A DNA stretch of 6,272 bases from an uncultured Collinsella sp. (GTDB lineage Bacteria; Actinomycetota; Coriobacteriia; Coriobacteriales; Coriobacteriaceae), in assembly GCA_900757705.1 (NCBI GenBank), contig CAAEOW010000100.1, positions 1 to 6,272 on the forward strand, given 5' to 3'. Below are positions 1 through 4,857 of the stretch, piece after piece. Under the pieces are notes generated by a model. The model saw only the letters and a program-made list of their open reading frames with translations. It ran no database searches and was not told where the DNA came from. The position numbers were made by a program, and so were the translations under genes. Numbering within the stretch: the stretch's first letter is position 1; the number at the start of each line of letters is the position of its first letter.

Positions 1-78
1 CGGTCCGACCGGGCCGCGCGGCAAGGAGATATATTGCCAGACCGGAGGGGCGCCGGGGGCGGGAATCTGGGCGTACAC
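1..78 (-). CDS. Possible N-terminus of an unrecognised protein, cut by the left edge
   Basis: On the minus strand a reading frame opens after a stop near 131 and stays open to the left edge. The most likely start is the GTG at 76-78, giving 26 residues that begin (V/M)YAQIPAPGAPPVWQYISLP. Codons are mostly GC-ending, as in the neighbouring genes, which supports coding. The upstream AGGA is only three bases from the GTG, so the start is uncertain. The peptide is rich in proline and glycine, and I recognise no family. The gene would lie 89 bases downstream of the mutase gene on the same strand. The plus strand is also open here but has poorer codon use. Confidence 0.35.
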   Translation of the reverse strand, partial: MYAQIPAPGAPPVWQYISLPRGPVGP

Positions 79-167
79 ATTTCCTACACAATTTGGGATC
101 CGACTAACGTTTGCCAGCCGTTAACTACCGCTCACCGAGCATCTCTTTATATAAGGCAGTCTCATGG

Positions 168-1568
168 TTAAAGCGGATACGTTCCCCTAGCTAAAGCACA
201 GCCAGCATCGAGCAACTCATCACGTTCTTCCACCGAGAACCCCTCGGCGTAGACGCGCACCACTGGTTCGGTCCCGCTAGGACGGACCAGCAGCCACGTG
301 TCATCCTCGAATGCTAAACGCAAGCCATCCATATGACTAACGTTTTGCGGCACCTTGCCACAAATCGACTTGGGGTTTACGCCCGGCAGCAGGGTTCGTA
401 ACGTTTCGGCATCTTCGGCCTCAAGGCGCAAATCGCGTCGACCGTAACTCGTCTTACCAAAACTGTCCTCGAGTTGGTCGACCAGAACGCCCAAAGGCGC
501 GTCCGTCTTTGCCATAAGCTCACACAGAATCAGACAGGCGAGGATTCCATCGCGCTCGGGCATATGCGCGGCGATGCCGATACCACCGGCTTCCTCGCCG
601 CCTATGAGGACGCCACCCTTCTTCATCTCTGCCGCTATATATTTGAAACCGACTGGTTTGACGGTCACGCGGCAGCCAAGCGCCTCGGCAATGCGACGCA
701 CGAGCGTCGAGCACGAAAGATTGACGACGACGCGTCCCTCCAAATTACGAAATTGAACCAAGTCGCCCAAAACGAGCGCCATGATCTGATGCGGATGTAT
801 ATATCTGCCGCGCTCGTCAACCGCGCCGATACGGTCGGCGTCGCCGTCGGTCACCAGGCCAGCGCAAGCTCCGTCCTCGATAACCGTATGCTCGCAAGCG
901 TCCACCCACGGCTCAACGGGGTCGGGGCAGATATCTTCTTGGTCAGGCGCCTGCCCGGCGTGAATCTCGTGCACCTCAACGCCAAGCTCGCGCAGCAAGT
1001 CGGCTAGATAGCCCTGGGCTGCGCCGCCCATGGGGTCAACAACCACGCGCAGGTGCGCGGCGCGGATGGCTTCGGCATCGACAAACGATGCCACCGCTTG
1101 CATATAGTCAGGAATGATATCCGCGGTGCGATATTGCCCCTCGATCCCCATTGGCTCGGGAGCCATGGTCTCTTCGAGCTCTTCGATGACATCCTGGTTG
1201 GCGGTCGAGCCGTCACCCATGCGAATCTTGAGACACAGATAACCCTGCGGATGATGGGACCCCGTCACCATGAGCGCGCCGCACGCCTCACCGTCATAAG
1301 CCGCCGCCCACGTAAGGGCAGGGGTCGGAACAGGTCGCGAAGCGAGCACGGCGTCTAGCCCGTGCGCTGCTAGCACACCCGCCGCAAGCTCAGCGAACTC
1401 GCGCGCCAGGGGCCGAGTGTCGAACCCTATATATACCGTTTTGCCCGGATTGGTCTTTTGCCACAACTCGCCGACGGCATCGGCGATACGGGCAACGTTA
1501 TCGGCAGTGAAGTCCTCATCGACGCGAGCGCGCCAACCGTCAGTTCCAAAATGAATTATCGCGCACAC
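168..1568 (-). CDS. Phosphoglucomutase/phosphomannomutase family protein (alpha-D-phosphohexomutase)
   Basis: This cytosolic enzyme should interconvert hexose 1- and 6-phosphates through a phosphoserine intermediate; whether the substrate is glucose, mannose or another sugar cannot be read from sequence. The 466 residues match the family's usual length. Visible motifs in order: N-terminal FGTDGWR (7-13), the phosphoserine loop TGSHHP (102-107, Ser104), the metal-binding loop DGDADR (241-246), the sugar-binding loop GGEEAGG (323-329) and the phosphate-binding loop RPSGTEP (429-435). FGTDGWR rather than FGTDGIRG argues against GlmM. The serine loop departs from the usual TASHNP and lacks the following NG (YLCLK instead of YNGIK), which may alter specificity. 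I chose the GTG start at 1568 because GAGGTG lies seven bases upstream and the product begins just before FGTDGW; a longer open frame reaches 1652 without a good ribosome site. The upstream gene ends in a terminator, so this gene probably has its own promoter. Confidence 0.93.
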   Translation of the reverse strand: MCAIIHFGTDGWRARVDEDFTADNVARIADAVGELWQKTNPGKTVYIGFDTRPLAREFAELAAGVLAAHGLDAVLASRPVPTPALTWAAAYDGEACGALMVTGSHHPQGYLCLKIRMGDGSTANQDVIEELEETMAPEPMGIEGQYRTADIIPDYMQAVASFVDAEAIRAAHLRVVVDPMGGAAQGYLADLLRELGVEVHEIHAGQAPDQEDICPDPVEPWVDACEHTVIEDGACAGLVTDGDADRIGAVDERGRYIHPHQIMALVLGDLVQFRNLEGRVVVNLSCSTLVRRIAEALGCRVTVKPVGFKYIAAEMKKGGVLIGGEEAGGIGIAAHMPERDGILACLILCELMAKTDAPLGVLVDQLEDSFGKTSYGRRDLRLEAEDAETLRTLLPGVNPKSICGKVPQNVSHMDGLRLAFEDDTWLLVRPSGTEPVVRVYAEGFSVEERDELLDAGCALARGTYPL

Positions 1569-1575
1569 GCGCAGA

Positions 1576-1581
1576 CACCTC
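1576..1581 (-). promoter_or_regulatory. Ribosome binding site fixing the GTG start of the mutase
   Basis: GAGGTG on the minus strand, with a 7-base spacer to the GTG at 1566-1568. No comparable site precedes the GTG at 1583 or the upstream in-frame ATG at 1652, so this site decides the start. Confidence 0.6.
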
Positions 1582-1608
1582 ACAGTGTTTGGATCATGGT
1601 ACGCATGA

Positions 1609-1635
1609 GGTATACCCGCGATACACGCTCGGCAA
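1609..1635 (-). promoter_or_regulatory. Candidate promoter of the mutase gene
   Basis: On the minus strand, TTGCCG (1630-1635) and TATACC (1609-1614) each match four of six bases of the sigma-70 -35 and -10 consensus. The 15-base spacer is shorter than ideal. The site lies between the terminator at 1693-1721 and the start at 1568, where a promoter is expected. This is inference from weak matches. Confidence 0.3.
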
Positions 1636-1692
1636 CCTGCCGGCACCAGCATTCACCATTTGGGCAAATGCTGCCGAGGACATGCAGGCAAT

Positions 1693-1721
1693 AAAAAAAC
1701 CGCCCCGTATGGAGCGGTTTT
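1693..1721 (-). terminator. Intrinsic terminator of the repressor-methyltransferase operon
   Basis: On the minus strand, AAAACCGCTCC pairs with GGGGCGGTTTT (one G-U pair) around an ATAC loop, and the T run continues to seven T. It starts five bases after the methyltransferase stop codon. It separates that transcript from the downstream mutase gene. Confidence 0.9.
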
Positions 1722-1726
1722 GCCCT

Positions 1727-2620
1727 TTATATATCGAGCGCCTCGGCCATCGCTGCCGTAGTGATTGCCGTGGTTCCACAGCAACTGCCCACCATTGCGG
1801 CACCGGCATGTCTCCATTCGATGCATGCGCGCGCGAAAGCTTCGGGGTTCTCGTGCCATACGGGGCCATCCTGAGTCTGGACCGGATCGCCCACGTTGGG
1901 ACGCACCGTGACGGGAGTAGTCGCCGATGCAACCATCCTGGGCACCGCCGCGTTCGCGGCCGCAAGCGAACAGCAATTAACACCAACCGAGTTTGCGCCG
2001 TGTTTTTCGGCGTACAAAACGGCTGCCTCGATGTTGAGGCCATCGCCCAACAGGTCGCCCTTATCGTCAACGACAAAACTCACCAGAACAGGCATGCCGT
2101 CGGCGGCATCTCGGGCGCCGGCAAGCATGGGCTGCAAATTACGGATAGACGTCACCGTCTCGATCAGCAGACCGTCAACACCAGCATTGAGCAAGGCGTG
2201 CGCCTGTTCGCGCGCAATGCCTCGGATCTCACGAAACTCGGCCGAGTCCTCGGCAAACCACTCAATACCGATCGGACCCATCGAGCCCAGCAGCAGCTGA
2301 GGGTGCGCCTGGCGGGCATCGTCGACGGCCCCGCGATTGACCTCCGCCACGGACGGCGCAATCTGGTCGTGCTTGAGGGCATAGCTTGATGCCTGAAAGG
2401 TATTGGTAATGAGTACCTGCGCGCCGGCGGCGACATACAAGCGATGGATACGAGAAACGGTCTGCGGCTCTGCCAGATTCCAAAACGCCGGTGGAATATC
2501 GGCGGCGTCGTACTCACTCAACAGAACACTGCCCATGGGGCCCTGCGCCAACAAGGTCTCGCTCGACAAGCGGCGCGTAAGTTCCTCGGCACCAAAGCGA
2601 TTGTAATAACTCGTATCCAT
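1727..2620 (-). CDS. Homocysteine S-methyltransferase domain protein
   Basis: A cytosolic, zinc-dependent methyltransferase domain (Pfam S-methyl_trans type) that should methylate homocysteine to methionine. The 297 residues cover one barrel domain, with no folate, cobalamin or activation domains, so it is either a stand-alone enzyme (S-methylmethionine or other donor) or one part of a split methionine synthase. Visible signatures: a glycine loop AQGPMGS (25-31), TNTFQAS (72-78), LLIET (151-155), and the thiolate zinc ligands in GVNCC (213-217, probably Cys216) and GSCCGT (278-283, Cys280/281). The glycine loop has Gln where MetH-like proteins usually have Asp (DGAMG). The ATG at 2618-2620 begins 10 bases after the repressor stop codon. 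The ribosome site is weak (GGGA five bases upstream), which suggests translational coupling. It is the second gene of an operon with the DtxR-like repressor and is followed at once by a terminator. The methyl donor is unknown. Confidence 0.9.
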   Translation of the reverse strand: MDTSYYNRFGAEELTRRLSSETLLAQGPMGSVLLSEYDAADIPPAFWNLAEPQTVSRIHRLYVAAGAQVLITNTFQASSYALKHDQIAPSVAEVNRGAVDDARQAHPQLLLGSMGPIGIEWFAEDSAEFREIRGIAREQAHALLNAGVDGLLIETVTSIRNLQPMLAGARDAADGMPVLVSFVVDDKGDLLGDGLNIEAAVLYAEKHGANSVGVNCCSLAAANAAVPRMVASATTPVTVRPNVGDPVQTQDGPVWHENPEAFARACIEWRHAGAAMVGSCCGTTAITTAAMAEALDI

Positions 2621-2630
2621 ATATATCCCG

Positions 2631-3053
2631 CTATTCCTCGACGCTGATTCCCTGCTTTTCGAGATAGGCGAGCCAGCGGTTCATCGTGTCCTCGGATAGC
2701 GCATGCTCCATCATGCAGGCCTCGGAATCGGCTCGCTCAAATTCGACACCGAGCTCCTGAACCAAAAACGTGCGGACGAGGCGATGACGGTACCAGATAG
2801 CCGTGCCAACCTCGCGGCCGCGATCGGTCAGGACTACCTTGCCGTAGTGCGATTGCTCGACAAGCTCGGATGCCTTGAGCGCCGAAACCGCTTTATTGAC
2901 CGATGCCTTGGAGACGCCAAGGCGCTGCGCGATGTCGACCGATCGCACGCCGTTGGTTTCCCCCTCTTCGCTTTCAATGCGAACCATGCACTCCAAGTAG
3001 TCTTCGTTCGCCACCGTCAGATGTAGTTCGCGCGAGCTATTTGTCGTATCCAT
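2631..3053 (-). CDS. DtxR/MntR-family metal-dependent transcriptional repressor
   Basis: A cytosolic DNA-binding repressor that should bind operators when loaded with Mn, Fe or a similar divalent metal. At 140 residues it matches the short MntR form; the SH3-like C-terminal domain of DtxR/IdeR is absent. Residues 36-79 form the winged helix-turn-helix (helices around DIAQRLGVS and SVNKAVSALK, wing to VVLTDRG). Residues 84-133 form the metal-binding dimerisation domain. Likely ligands by alignment from memory: Asp18 and Glu21 (NEDYLE), His90 (YRH), Cys113, Glu116 and His117 (CMMEH). Asp18 resembles MntR, while Cys113 stands where DtxR has Cys102, so the metal cannot be assigned. I chose the ATG at 3053: AAGGGA lies nine bases upstream, whereas the ATG at 3074 has no ribosome site and would place this one inside the gene. 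First gene of an operon with the methyltransferase, and divergent from pepT. Confidence 0.9.
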   Translation of the reverse strand: MDTTNSSRELHLTVANEDYLECMVRIESEEGETNGVRSVDIAQRLGVSKASVNKAVSALKASELVEQSHYGKVVLTDRGREVGTAIWYRHRLVRTFLVQELGVEFERADSEACMMEHALSEDTMNRWLAYLEKQGISVEE

Positions 3054-3084
3054 GATCTTCCGTCCCTTCTGCATTCAATGGCTG

Positions 3085-3090
3085 ATTCTA
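3085..3090 (-). promoter_or_regulatory. Candidate -10 element of the repressor operon
   Basis: TAGAAT on the minus strand matches five of six bases of TATAAT and lies 31 bases upstream of the ATG at 3053. The -35 position, 17 bases further upstream, falls inside the palindrome at 3107-3126 and has no good TTGACA match. Confidence 0.4.
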
Positions 3091-3106
3091 CCCCATCCAA
3101 GCGTCG

Positions 3107-3126
3107 CGGTATGCCGTGGCATACCG
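3107..3126. promoter_or_regulatory. Perfect 20-bp palindrome, candidate operator between repressor and pepT
   Basis: CGGTATGCCGTGGCATACCG: two 9-base arms that are exact reverse complements around a GT centre. It overlaps the -35 region of the candidate repressor promoter (-10 at 3085-3090) and the -35/spacer region of the candidate pepT promoter (-10 at 3130-3135). A dimeric repressor such as the adjacent DtxR-like protein is the obvious candidate ligand, but that is inference; the sequence does not closely match the DtxR or MntR boxes I remember. Confidence 0.55.
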
Positions 3127-3135
3127 TGCTAGAGT
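3127..3135 (+). promoter_or_regulatory. Candidate extended -10 promoter of pepT
   Basis: TGCTAGAGT fits the extended -10 form TGnTATAAT with four of six hexamer matches, which could compensate for the absent -35. It lies one base to the right of the palindrome and 38 bases before the pepT start. Confidence 0.35.
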
Positions 3136-3173
3136 TCTTGTTGCACACGACGACCAAGATTGGAGCGGTCTTT

Positions 3174-4421
3174 ATGGAAAACACCACCACGAACCCCGAT
3201 GTCCTCGAGCGCTTTTTGCGCTACGTCCAGATCAACACGCAGTCCGAGGATGCAAACTGCGACCAGGTACCTTCGAGCACCGTTCAGTTTGACCTTGCCA
3301 ACGTGCTGGCTGAAGAGCTGCGCGAGCTTGGTGCGGAAGATGCCCACGTGACCGAGCACGCCTATGTCTGCGCGCATATCCCCGCAAGTGCGGGCGCTGA
3401 GGACAAGCCCGCCCTGGGCCTGATCGCCCATCTCGACACCACCGAAGTTGCACCGGGCGCCGGCGTGAAGCCGCACATCGTACACTACGAAGGCGGCGAC
3501 CTGGTCTGCGGCACGGTTGACGGTAAGCCCGTTGCCATGAGTACCGCCAAGCTTCCCGCCCTGAATGACCTCGCGGGTGAGGACCTGGTCTGCAGCGATG
3601 GCACCACGCTGCTGGGCGCGGACGACAAGGCAGGCGTCGCCGAGATCATGTCACTTGTCGCGCGTATCGCTCAGGACCCTTCTCTGCCCCATCCCGCACT
3701 CGGCATTTGCTTCTGCCCTGACGAGGAGATCGGCCACGGAGCCGAGCTGCTGGATATCGATACCTTTGGCTGCAAGTACGCCTACACGGTCGACGGCGGC
3801 CCCATCGGCGAGCTGGAGTGGGAGTGCTTTAACGCCGCCGAGGCGACTGTCTGCTTTGAGGGCCAGTCCATCCACCCGGGCGACGCTAAGGGCCGTATGG
3901 TCAACGCAGGCAATCTGTTCTGCGACTTCAACGCGTTGCTCCCCTACGTGCAGCGTCCGGAGTATACGGAAGGCTACGAGGGCTTTTATCACCTTGAGGG
4001 TGTATCTGCGACCGTCGATCACGCCACAGCGCGCTATATCGTCCGCGACCATGACGCCGCCAAGTTCCAGCAGAAACTCGACCTTATTGATGCCGCCGCC
4101 TCGATGCTCAACCAGCGTCTGGGTGAGGAGCGCGTGACAGTCGAGATTAAGCAGCAGTATCGAAATATGGCCGAGATCGTTTGTGACTTTCCCGAGCTTA
4201 TTGATGTTGCCAAGGAAGCCTACCTTGCCTGCGGCGTTGAGCCCCAAGTGCTGCCGATTCGCGGCGGCACCGACGGCGCGCAGCTGTCGTTCCGCGGTCT
4301 GCCCTGCCCCAACCTTTCCACCGGCGGCTATTGCTACCACGGCGTCAACGAATTCGTCCCGGTCAGTTCGCTCGTCAAGATGACCGACGTGCTCCAGGAG
4401 CTCGTCGCCCGCTTTGCATAA
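3174..4421 (+). CDS. pepT: Peptidase T (tripeptide aminopeptidase)
   Basis: A cytosolic M20-family metalloaminopeptidase that removes the N-terminal residue from tripeptides, the last stage of peptide use. The 415 residues are close to the usual length of about 410. The di-zinc site is complete: HLDTT (His86, Asp88 as helper), GADDKAG (Asp150), DEE (general base Glu184, ligand Glu185), YTVDGG (Asp207) and CYHG (His389). QSIHPGDAKG (231-240) is the typical start of the dimerisation lid domain, and PIRGGTDGAQLS (361-372) is also characteristic. I chose the ATG at 3174 because GGAG lies eight bases upstream and the product begins like known PepT proteins. An in-frame ATG at 3078 adds 32 unrelated residues and crosses the promoter and palindrome. 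It stands alone, divergent from the metal-sensing repressor and followed by its own terminator. Metal-responsive control through the palindrome is possible but unproven. Confidence 0.96.
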   Translation: MENTTTNPDVLERFLRYVQINTQSEDANCDQVPSSTVQFDLANVLAEELRELGAEDAHVTEHAYVCAHIPASAGAEDKPALGLIAHLDTTEVAPGAGVKPHIVHYEGGDLVCGTVDGKPVAMSTAKLPALNDLAGEDLVCSDGTTLLGADDKAGVAEIMSLVARIAQDPSLPHPALGICFCPDEEIGHGAELLDIDTFGCKYAYTVDGGPIGELEWECFNAAEATVCFEGQSIHPGDAKGRMVNAGNLFCDFNALLPYVQRPEYTEGYEGFYHLEGVSATVDHATARYIVRDHDAAKFQQKLDLIDAAASMLNQRLGEERVTVEIKQQYRNMAEIVCDFPELIDVAKEAYLACGVEPQVLPIRGGTDGAQLSFRGLPCPNLSTGGYCYHGVNEFVPVSSLVKMTDVLQELVARFA

Positions 4422-4447
4422 GCCTGGCTGCACAAGTCAAAAAGACG

Positions 4448-4485
4448 AATCGCCCCGTCCTCAACCAAGAACGGGGCGATTTTTT
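4448..4485 (+). terminator. Intrinsic terminator of pepT
   Basis: AATCGCCCCGT (4448-4458) pairs perfectly with ACGGGGCGATT (4471-4481) around a 12-base loop and is followed by a run of six T (4480-4485). It begins 26 bases after the pepT stop. On the minus strand the stem is followed by CGTCTTTTT, so it may also stop antisense transcripts. Confidence 0.93.
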
Positions 4486-4527
4486 GCTGCAATGAGAACA
4501 GGTTGACGCACGCCAGCCTCTTAACGC

Positions 4528-4577
4528 AAGGAGTGTCCCAAACTGCCGGCACAAAAGGAACGTCCCCAAGTGCCGCA
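4528..4577. repeat. Two degenerate direct repeats of about 24 bases
   Basis: Positions 4528-4551 and 4555-4577 align at 19 of 24 positions (four mismatches, one gap). Both have the plan AAGGA-xxGTCCC-xAA-xTGCC-GCA. The first contains the self-complementary TGCCGGCA (4544-4551). The core AACGTCCCCAA of the second copy (4559-4569) recurs at 4647-4657 inside the neighbouring inverted repeat. The arrangement looks like a family of dispersed intergenic repeats (REP-like), not coding sequence. Confidence 0.6.
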
Positions 4578-4603
4578 AAATGACGACATCCACTCTCGCT
4601 TTG

Positions 4604-4677
4604 TGGGTAGTCATTGGGGAGGTTCTTGTTTGACTAGTCGTTTAAAAACGTCCCCAATGACTACCCAACGACTAGTC
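4604..4677. repeat. Two interlocking perfect inverted repeats (17 bp and 11 bp)
   Basis: Repeat A: 4604-4620 (TGGGTAGTCATTGGGGA) is the exact reverse complement of 4651-4667. Repeat B: 4632-4642 (GACTAGTCGTT) is the exact reverse complement of 4667-4677. The arms alternate A-B-A'-B', so the two helices cross as in an H-type pseudoknot if transcribed. GACTAGTC is itself a palindrome and occurs in both B arms. No reading frame with coding character crosses this element. A REP/mobile-element origin or a structured RNA are both possible. Confidence 0.65.
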
Positions 4678-4716
4678 CGGACCAAGGCAACGCCGATGTT
4701 TTGGCAACGACAGCGA

Positions 4717-4815
4717 AAACCCGCCAGAGCGAGCAAGGTGCCTTGAAACGAGGCGGCATTGATCTTTTGATCATGCCGCCGAAGTTGAAAGGCAGATTGC
4801 CGCTCTGGCGGGTTT
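4717..4815. repeat. 99-base imperfect long hairpin, possible MITE or structured RNA
   Basis: The outer stem is a perfect 15-bp inverted repeat, 4717-4731 with 4801-4815. Inside it, 4733-4736 pairs with 4797-4800, 4739-4744 with 4789-4794, and 4752-4764 with 4769-4780 (12 pairs, one bulged T), closed by a TTTT loop. That makes about 37 pairs in one rod. The element is flanked by the direct repeat CAGCG (4711-4715 and 4817-4821), one base outside each arm, as an insertion with target duplication would leave. It lies between convergent genes. On the minus strand the stem ends in TTTT, so it might also help end the LCP transcript. Confidence 0.65.
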
Positions 4816-4827
4816 GCAGCGTCAACT

Positions 4828-4857
4828 GGTTACGCGGGCTGGTAAGCCCGCGTAACC
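4828..4857 (-). terminator. Terminator-like hairpin at the end of the LCP gene
   Basis: 4828-4840 (GGTTACGCGGGCT) is the exact reverse complement of 4845-4857, with a 4-base loop. The stem starts directly after the LCP stop codon (4858-4860). No T run follows on the minus strand, so it is not a classical intrinsic terminator. It may act as a 3'-end stabiliser or work together with the long hairpin that follows. Confidence 0.5.

Noticed and set aside
1..168. Plus-strand frame open from the left edge with AAGGAG before a TTG at about 32
   Set aside because: The ribosome-site-like string is attractive, but the peptide is short and low in information, and the minus frame has better codon use.
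474..1007. Plus-strand open frame of 177 codons
   Set aside because: It lies entirely antisense to the well-supported mutase gene, has no family-like sequence or ribosome site, and arises from high GC.
1589..2389. Plus-strand open frame of 266 codons opposite the methyltransferase
   Set aside because: It crosses the intrinsic terminator and is antisense to a conserved domain; the composition is typical of a shadow frame.
3078..3173. Upstream in-frame ATG that would extend pepT by 32 residues
   Set aside because: The extension has no similarity to peptidase T, no ribosome site, and overlaps the palindrome and promoter. GGAG fits the ATG at 3174 well.
3651..4433. Minus-strand open frame of 260 codons opposite pepT
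   Set aside because: Shadow of pepT, whose catalytic residues are all intact in the plus frame.
4334..4614. Minus-strand frames of 72 and 79 codons overlapping the pepT end and terminator
   Set aside because: They cross a strong terminator and lack ribosome sites or conserved features.
4686..4709. Direct repeat GGCAACG at 4686-4692 and 4703-4709
   Set aside because: Seven bases in GC-rich DNA 17 bases apart is within chance and connects to no other structure.
4444..4857. CRISPR array or tRNA in the repeat-rich intergenic region
   Set aside because: The repeats are too few, uneven and degenerate for CRISPR, and no cloverleaf with a T-loop or CCA-like end is visible.
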